Assembly: GCA_041572275.1 (NCBI GenBank)
Contig: JBFFSQ010000033.1
Span: forward strand, 1-20,354
From: JBFFSQ01 sp041572275
GTDB taxonomy: Bacteria > Pseudomonadota > Gammaproteobacteria > SZUA-229
Length of the DNA: 20,354 nt
Direction of reading: 5' to 3'
Below the pieces are notes generated by a model, which worked only from the letters and a program-made list of their open reading frames with translations, was not told the DNA's origin and made no database searches. Of the stretch, positions 15,586 to 20,354 are shown in pieces (within the stretch, counting starts at the first letter, position 1; the number at the start of each line of letters is the position of its first letter). The position numbers were made by a program, and so were the translations under genes.

Positions 15586-16779
15586 ATGGCGTTTTTAAGT
15601 GATGTAGAAATCCAACAACTGGCAGATCAGAAGGGTGCGCCATTACTGGTGCTCGACTGTCATCAGCTGCAGTCACAGTATCATTCACTGCAGGCGGCTT
15701 TGCCTGGTGTGCGCTTCTTTTATGCAGTGAAAGCATTTCCGCACGCATCGATTATCAATACCCTGAATCAGCTGGGATCCGGTCTTGACCTGGCCAGCTC
15801 AGGAGAAATCGACCTGGCCAGCAGCCAGGGCGTAAATCCTCGCAATACCATTCATACTCACCCGATCAAAAAGGATCGCGATATTCGTGATGCCCTGCGT
15901 TACGGCTGCACCACCTTTGTGGTGGATAACATGGCTGAACTGAAGAAATTTCGTAATTATCGTCACCGTGTTGGCCTGCTGCTGCGCGTCAGTTTCCGTG
16001 GTGAAACGGCAGTGGTCGACCTGTCACGCAAGTTTGGCTGTGTACCGGAAGAGGCATTGAACCTGATTCATCGCGCTAAACAGATGGGTATTCACGTCAA
16101 GGGTCTGTCGTTTCATGTCGGTTCACAGAGTGCTAATGCCGATGCCCATGTCCGTGCTATCCGTGTTTGTGCTGATATCATGGCGCGAAGTGAAGAGCCG
16201 CTGAGTGTGCTGGACATTGGTGGCGGCTTCCCGGTCAACTACGATGGCAATACCGTGGATATTAACGATTTCTGTGCCCCGATTCGTCAGGCGCTGCAAG
16301 ACATTCCGGCTGATATTGATGTGATTGCCGAACCTGGTCGTTATCTGGTCGCCCCTGCGGCGATGACCATTAGCTCAGTGATGGGTATGGCGGATCGTGA
16401 CGGCCGCACCTGGTATTACCTCGATGATGGCGTTTATGGTTCCTACAGTGGTCGTATTTATGACCATGCCGAGTATCCGATTCGTAGCCTGAAAAGCGGA
16501 GCCACTAAATCCTGTGTTCTCGCCGGTCCGACCTGTGACAGCATTGATGTCATCGCTGAAGACATTCAGCTGCCTGAGCTGGAAGTAGGAGATCTGGTGA
16601 TTGGCGACATGATGGGGGCCTACACCGCCGCAACGGCGACAGACTTCAATTCATTGCCCCGGGCCACCGTGATCGTGCTGAATGAGCCGGTGGCGGATAG
16701 TGCCAGTGTCGAGCTGAACAAGTCACCCTGGCATTTGCGTCAGTCAACAAGCACAGTGGACACGATTCCGCTGCACTAA
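15586..16779 (+). CDS. Ornithine (or lysine/ornithine) decarboxylase, fold type III
   Basis: PLP enzyme of the alanine-racemase-fold (eukaryote-like) decarboxylase family; it would make putrescine, the substrate of the adjacent spermidine synthase. The 397-residue protein has RFFYAVKAF with the Schiff-base Lys49, LSFHVGSQ (His177, Ser180), LDIGGGFPVNY, AEPGRYLVAPA (Glu249), DDGVYGSYSGRIYDHA (Tyr292, Asp293) and GPTCDSIDVIAED (Cys317, Asp318). The YDHA and GPTCDS motifs are those of ornithine decarboxylases and argue against diaminopimelate or carboxynorspermidine decarboxylase. Lysine activity cannot be ruled out. ATG 15586 has GGTGGAG 8 bases upstream; the in-frame TTG at 15583 is too close. 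It is the third gene of the speD-speE unit, 33 bases after speE. Confidence 0.9.
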   Translation: MAFLSDVEIQQLADQKGAPLLVLDCHQLQSQYHSLQAALPGVRFFYAVKAFPHASIINTLNQLGSGLDLASSGEIDLASSQGVNPRNTIHTHPIKKDRDIRDALRYGCTTFVVDNMAELKKFRNYRHRVGLLLRVSFRGETAVVDLSRKFGCVPEEALNLIHRAKQMGIHVKGLSFHVGSQSANADAHVRAIRVCADIMARSEEPLSVLDIGGGFPVNYDGNTVDINDFCAPIRQALQDIPADIDVIAEPGRYLVAPAAMTISSVMGMADRDGRTWYYLDDGVYGSYSGRIYDHAEYPIRSLKSGATKSCVLAGPTCDSIDVIAEDIQLPELEVGDLVIGDMMGAYTAATATDFNSLPRATVIVLNEPVADSASVELNKSPWHLRQSTSTVDTIPLH

Positions 16780-16793
16780 CAGGTCAGGATCAC

Positions 16794-16826
16794 ACGCCAC
16801 TGAAATCATTTTGATTACAGTGGCGT
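16794..16826 (+). terminator. Long hairpin after the polyamine operon
   Basis: ACGCCACTG (16794-16802) pairs with CAGTGGCGT (16818-16826). After one A-A mismatch, AATCA pairs with TGATT around a TTT loop, giving 14 base pairs. It begins 14 bases after the decarboxylase stop. No strong U-run follows, so it may stall transcription with Rho or protect the mRNA 3' end rather than act as a classical terminator. Confidence 0.5.
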
Positions 16827-16914
16827 TGAACGGGTTTGTGGTCGATCAATCTCTGTTCTTTGTTACTATATGGGGTATGGTCGAATAGCCAGTACTTACC
16901 TGTGGAACAATCGT

Positions 16915-17364
16915 ATGCTGAATTCCATCAAATCATTTTTTGATAATCATTTCCAGATTACGGCAGTCGCCGAAGATACAGATCATCAGTTAAAACTGGC
17001 CTGCGCCGCATTGTTGATTGAAATGATGCAGCAAGATGGTGAAGTTCACGAGCGTGAACAGCAGGCGGTGAAGAAAGTGCTGAGGCAGAAGTTTCAGGTC
17101 ACGGACACAGAATTGCATGAGCTGTATGCGCTGGCAGAACAGGAGGCGCATCAGGCCACTGATTATCATCAATTCACACGTTTGATTGCCGAACATTATA
17201 GTCAGCCAGAAAAAATAAAATTGGTCGAGTTGCTCTGGCAGGTCGCCTATGCTGATGCGCATCTGGATAAATATGAAGAGCATATGGTGAGGCGTATTGC
17301 TGACCTGATTCATGTCTCCCATGCCGAATTTATTAAGGCCAAGCATCGGGTAATGGGGAGTTAG
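16915..17364 (+). CDS. TerB-like (tellurite-resistance TerB family) protein
   Basis: A 149-residue, all-helical cytoplasmic protein. It has two TerB-like acidic motifs: EMMQQDGEVHEREQQAV (about residues 36-52) and VAYADAHLDKYEEHMVRRIADLI near the C-terminus. These resemble the metal-binding repeats of the TerB/COG4103 family. Function is unknown in most species and the tellurite name is historical. A longer frame from ATG 16870 exists. I prefer ATG 16915 because GTGGAA lies about 9 bases upstream, the MLNSIKSFFDN start looks like the family, and 16870 directly abuts a possible -10 (TACTAT). No ter operon partners are nearby. Confidence 0.75.
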   Translation: MLNSIKSFFDNHFQITAVAEDTDHQLKLACAALLIEMMQQDGEVHEREQQAVKKVLRQKFQVTDTELHELYALAEQEAHQATDYHQFTRLIAEHYSQPEKIKLVELLWQVAYADAHLDKYEEHMVRRIADLIHVSHAEFIKAKHRVMGS

Positions 17365-17437
17365 ATGTTAGTGGTGTGTAAGTGAATCAGGATTTGGTAT
17401 TGTTTTTGAAGCTGCGGTTGTATGGGTCACAAAAATT

Positions 17438-19495
17438 ATGAAACTAAAAGCAGATGTGACAAAAATGACTGGGTCTTCCCGAATTATTAAGTGGTTCGCT
17501 ATAGCGCTGGTGTCGATATTGTTGCTGTTGGCTGTTTTTGTCGCATCGCTGCCGATTATTTCAAATATGGCGATTGTCTACTGGCTGGAACAGCAGGGCA
17601 TTAAAGCCAGTATTGAATCAATAGAAATTGATGTGAACGATGCCAGTCTGACTGTATTGAACGCGCAGGGTGAAAATCAACAGCGGCAGGGTTTTCGTTT
17701 GGGGCGTTTCTATATCGATCTGGCCTGGCAGCCATTACTGGATCATATTGTGCAGATTGATGTGGTCGAAATCAGTGGGCTATCATTGGATAGCGTACAA
17801 AATTCACAAGGTCTGCAAACAGTTGCCGGTATTAATCTAACAACACTGGCAGAGCCTCAGGCTGAAACACAAGTTAAGCAACCGGTTAGTATACCCTGGC
17901 GTATCATGTTAGGTGATGTTCGCTTGCGCGAGCTGAATGTGTGTCATGAATATAGTGATCAAGCAAAACAGTTTTGTTTACAGTTAGAGGGTTTTGACTG
18001 GGCGGGGAATTTGATTGTTGATTTACAAAAGCCAGTAGCTGAACAGCTTGAAATGGTAGGGGGCTTGCGTCTGGCCGGTGTTGGCGTAGAGGATCAAAAT
18101 CAGCAAAGGGTATTGATAACTGGCAGAGAAATCCTTTTGTCAAATCTCGCACTTACAAATATTGATGACGTTGTTGTTGAAATGATTCGCCTTGATGGCT
18201 GGATGCTGTTTCCAGGGCCGACTGCAACAGGCGCACAATACATTGCTCAACTGGATGGGTTACAGCTGGATGACGTTGTCTATAAAAATAGACAGTTGCA
18301 ACTTAAACAGATCACCATTGAAGGGTTAGGTGCCAATATTCAGCGCAATAAACAGGGGCACTGGGAAATTAAACAGCTTCTGGAATCAATAGCACTTCAG
18401 TCAACTGCATCGGTAAAGGAACCGGTTGAACAGAAATCTGCAGAAGTCATGCAATTTAAAATTGATGCGTTGAATTTTATCGAAAGCCATCCTGTTGTAT
18501 TTGTCGACGAAACTTTGAAAACGCCGTTTAAGATATCGGCACAAATACAAGTCTTTAGTCTACAAAAAATCGATACGGACAAACCAGGTCAGAGTAGCAC
18601 TATTCAATTGCATATAGTGACAGATAAGCACGGCAGTATTGAACTGTATGGTGATGTTCAGTTGCTGGCAAAGGCCCGCAGTATGGATATCAATGGCAAA
18701 ATAATGGGACTTGATCTGCGGCCGGTGGGTTCCTACATCGAGTCGGGTCTTGGGCATCGTATAAAAAGTGGTCAGTTGAATGCACAGATAAAACTGCAAG
18801 CCGACAAGGGCAAACTGAACAGTGTATTAAACCTTGACCTGAAACAGTTTCAGCTAAAGGAATCGGTAAAACAAGAACAGGAAACAACCGATCAGGAAGT
18901 GGTAGATGAGGCTACGGCTTTACCATTGGATACAGCGTTAAACCTGCTGAGAGACAAGGACAATAGTATCAAGCTGGAAATTCCCGTGACGGGTGATGTG
19001 AGCAACCCTGAATTTGATCCCTCTGATGCGATCTATAAAGCCACATCCAGTGCGATTACCTCTGCGGTAATTAATTACTACACGCCTTTTGGTCTGGTGA
19101 CGGCGGTAGGTGGCCTGATTGATCTGGCCACGGCGTTACGGTTTGAACCCGTTGTGTTTGCACCGGCTACTATAGAGCTGTCCAGTGATCAGTTGGCTTA
19201 TCTGGATAATATTTTTCAACTCATGACGGAACGGCCCGAGTTACATTTAAGCCTCTGTGGTTATGCAAATCGAGAGGATGTTGGAGTGATGGCACCCGAT
19301 AGGCTTGAGCGGCTAAAAGATCAACCGCTGCAGCCAGATGAGGAGCTGATGATTCAGTTGCTGGCGATGGCTGTCAAAAGGGCTGAAGTGGTTAAAGTTT
19401 ATCTGGTGAGCAAAGGTATTGCGGCCGATCGTCTGATCTTATGTGAGGGAGAATTTGATGTTGAGCATATTGCCGGGGTTGAAGTGAGTATCTAG
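17438..19495 (+). CDS. DUF748/AsmA-like membrane-anchored periplasmic protein
   Basis: A 685-residue protein anchored by one N-terminal membrane segment (about residues 18-45, IKWFAIALVSILLLLAVFVASLPII), with the rest in the periplasm. It has AsmA-like repeats of beta strands and the DUF748 hallmark near the end: ALNLLRDKDNSIKLEIPVTGDVSNPEF, then AITSAVINYYTPFGLV. The last 100 residues (LSSDQLAYLDNIFQLMTERPELHLSLCGYAN...KRAEVVKVYLVSKGIAADRLILCEG) look like a divergent OmpA-type domain. The family is linked to outer-membrane lipid or envelope homeostasis, but the role is unproven. A start at Met10 (17465) is possible; neither has a strong ribosome site. It follows the TerB gene by 73 bases. 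Confidence 0.8.
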   Translation: MKLKADVTKMTGSSRIIKWFAIALVSILLLLAVFVASLPIISNMAIVYWLEQQGIKASIESIEIDVNDASLTVLNAQGENQQRQGFRLGRFYIDLAWQPLLDHIVQIDVVEISGLSLDSVQNSQGLQTVAGINLTTLAEPQAETQVKQPVSIPWRIMLGDVRLRELNVCHEYSDQAKQFCLQLEGFDWAGNLIVDLQKPVAEQLEMVGGLRLAGVGVEDQNQQRVLITGREILLSNLALTNIDDVVVEMIRLDGWMLFPGPTATGAQYIAQLDGLQLDDVVYKNRQLQLKQITIEGLGANIQRNKQGHWEIKQLLESIALQSTASVKEPVEQKSAEVMQFKIDALNFIESHPVVFVDETLKTPFKISAQIQVFSLQKIDTDKPGQSSTIQLHIVTDKHGSIELYGDVQLLAKARSMDINGKIMGLDLRPVGSYIESGLGHRIKSGQLNAQIKLQADKGKLNSVLNLDLKQFQLKESVKQEQETTDQEVVDEATALPLDTALNLLRDKDNSIKLEIPVTGDVSNPEFDPSDAIYKATSSAITSAVINYYTPFGLVTAVGGLIDLATALRFEPVVFAPATIELSSDQLAYLDNIFQLMTERPELHLSLCGYANREDVGVMAPDRLERLKDQPLQPDEELMIQLLAMAVKRAEVVKVYLVSKGIAADRLILCEGEFDVEHIAGVEVSI

Positions 19496-19507
19496 GACTC
19501 TGCTTTT

Positions 19508-19521
19508 TTGATGTTCATCAA
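19508..19521. promoter_or_regulatory. FNR/DNR-type binding site upstream of norE
   Basis: TTGAT-GTTC-ATCAA is a perfect match to the consensus TTGAT-N4-ATCAA of FNR/ANR and of NO-sensing DNR/NnrR regulators. It lies 65 bases before the norE start, which suits control of nitric oxide reductase genes by oxygen limitation or NO. The window's own CRP has the TGTGA-reading residues and would not be expected to bind here. Confidence 0.75.
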
Positions 19522-19523
19522 TG

Positions 19524-19537
19524 TGTCAGCTGTGACA
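19524..19537. promoter_or_regulatory. Second 5-N4-5 dyad next to the FNR-type box
   Basis: TGTCA-GCTG-TGACA has the same spacing as an FNR box and begins 2 bases after it. If AATAAT (19561-19566) is the -10, this dyad centres near -42, the usual class II activator position, while the FNR box centres near -58. The regulator is unknown. Confidence 0.4.
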
Positions 19538-19586
19538 AACCGGCAAGCTGTCTTCCGTTCAATAATATTCTCCCCAGGGTATCTGG

Positions 19587-20183
19587 ATGACGACAGTATC
19601 AACTCCTCCATCCACTGCAATGCCCGCATCAAAAGCGCTACCGGGTGATTTTGCAATCTGGATGTTTATTTACGCCGAACTACTTGTGTTCGGCGTTTTC
19701 TTTATCACATACGCAATCGTTCGTAGTAAAAATATTGAGTTGTTCAATGCGTCACAGTTACTGGTTGATCGTGATCTGGGTTTGATCAATACCCTTGTGT
19801 TAATCACCAGTAGTTATTTTGTAGTGCGCGCTGTGAATGCGATTAAACGGAATGAACAGCGTCGATGTGTATTCTGGTTGAATGCGGCTATTGCGACGGG
19901 TCTGATTTTTGTGGTGATTAAAATCATCGAGTTTTCTACCAAGGCGGCTCAAGGTATCAATCTCAGTACCAATACTTTTTACACCTATTACCTGTCGATG
20001 ACCTTTTTTCACTTTATGCATGTGATACTGGGTTTGGTAATTTTGACCGCAATTATGTTGAAGGCTAGACAGGGTGGCTATTCACGGGATGATCATGTGG
20101 GTGTTGAAACCGGCGCCTCCTACTGGCATATGGTTGATCTGGTCTGGATTGTTTTGTTCCCGCTTGTTTATTTAATGCGATGA
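19587..20183 (+). CDS. norE: NorE, nitric oxide reductase accessory subunit (cytochrome oxidase III-like)
   Basis: A 198-residue integral membrane protein of the haem-copper oxidase subunit III family. It begins, after a short leader, with LPGDFAIWMFIYAELLVFGVFF, the NorE form of the first helix. Further helices lie near residues 64-84, 93-115, 132-156 and 178-197, giving five in total. MTFFHFMHVILG and ASYWHMVDLVWIVLFPLVYL are conserved subunit III features. At this length, without the two extra N-terminal helices of oxidase CoxC, and with a NorF-like gene next, NorE is the best call. NorE and NorF support full activity of the NorCB nitric oxide reductase, which is not in the window. CAGGG lies about 9 bases before ATG. 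An FNR/DNR box is upstream. Confidence 0.87.
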   Translation: MTTVSTPPSTAMPASKALPGDFAIWMFIYAELLVFGVFFITYAIVRSKNIELFNASQLLVDRDLGLINTLVLITSSYFVVRAVNAIKRNEQRRCVFWLNAAIATGLIFVVIKIIEFSTKAAQGINLSTNTFYTYYLSMTFFHFMHVILGLVILTAIMLKARQGGYSRDDHVGVETGASYWHMVDLVWIVLFPLVYLMR

Positions 20184-20186
20184 TGT

Positions 20187-20354
20187 ATGCACGATAATAT
20201 CGCAACTAAAGTCTGGCTGTTACTGATTGCACTTACATTAGTCTCTTATACAGTTGCGCTTGCCGGATATGAGGGCCGTGTGTTTGTAGCGGTGGTGCTG
20301 GCCTTTAGCTGGGTTAAAGGGCAGATGATCATCGACAGCTTTATGAAATTGAAA
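20187..20354 (+). CDS. norF: NorF-like protein, prokaryotic cytochrome c oxidase subunit IV family (partial)
   Basis: 56 codons run open to the right edge, so the 3' end is missing. The protein begins MHDNIATKVWLLLIALTLVSYTVA, a first membrane helix, and continues with FVAVVLAFSWVKGQMIIDSFMKLK. The pattern of AFxKGxxxIDxFMxL is characteristic of NorF and related subunit IV proteins. It starts 3 bases after the norE stop with little Shine-Dalgarno, so translation is probably coupled to norE. Only one further short stretch is expected, as the family is usually under 100 residues. Confidence 0.75.
   Translation, partial: MHDNIATKVWLLLIALTLVSYTVALAGYEGRVFVAVVLAFSWVKGQMIIDSFMKLK

Noticed and set aside
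16870..16914. N-terminal extension of the TerB-like protein (start at ATG 16870)
   Set aside because: That ATG follows directly on a possible -10 and has no ribosome site, while ATG 16915 has one and fits the family start.

Overview
This 20.4 kb window is chromosomal, housekeeping-rich DNA from a Gammaproteobacterium. Protein similarity by eye points that way: CRP is close to the E. coli protein along its whole length, and DusA and SpeE carry the family motifs of the enteric proteins. The order rpe-gph-trpE-trpGDC-crp/vfr-osmC also matches what I recall from Pseudomonas and other non-enteric gammaproteobacteria. I cannot name the genus from sequence alone. I saw no insertion sequences, CRISPR, rRNA or tRNA genes, and no prophage.

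Layout. (1) 1-2125: dusA (tRNA dihydrouridine synthase) and dinB (DNA polymerase IV), close together on +. (2) 2146-3469: two minus-strand genes, a periplasmic c-type cytochrome and downstream of it a DUF3187 exported protein. A perfect terminator hairpin lies inside the first codons of the second gene. (3) 3790-9650: rpe, gph, trpE, then trpG-trpD-trpC, ending in a strong intrinsic terminator at 9661-9700. A smaller terminator-like hairpin overlaps the trpE stop codon, which suggests that trpE and trpGDC are separate units. (4) 9721-12564: crp/vfr on minus, divergent from an OsmC-family gene (yhfA type) and a DUF885 metallopeptidase-like gene that starts 2 bp after it. (5) 12662-13957: a lone bioA, preceded by a degenerate palindromic repeat. 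(6) 14055-16826: a polyamine operon of promoter, speD, speE (overlapping speD) and an ornithine/lysine decarboxylase, closed by a long hairpin. Together these three enzymes would make putrescine and decarboxylated SAM and join them to spermidine. (7) 16915-19495: a small TerB-like protein and a DUF748/AsmA-like membrane-anchored protein. (8) 19508-20354: norE and the start of norF, accessory subunits of nitric oxide reductase, behind a perfect FNR/DNR-type box and a second dyad of the same geometry.

No clearly new multi-gene system stands out. The most interesting signals are regulatory: the terminator embedded in the DUF3187 coding start, the tandem dyads before norEF, a dyad in the trpE leader placed like an operator, and the compact three-gene spermidine operon with an N-terminally extended SpeD.
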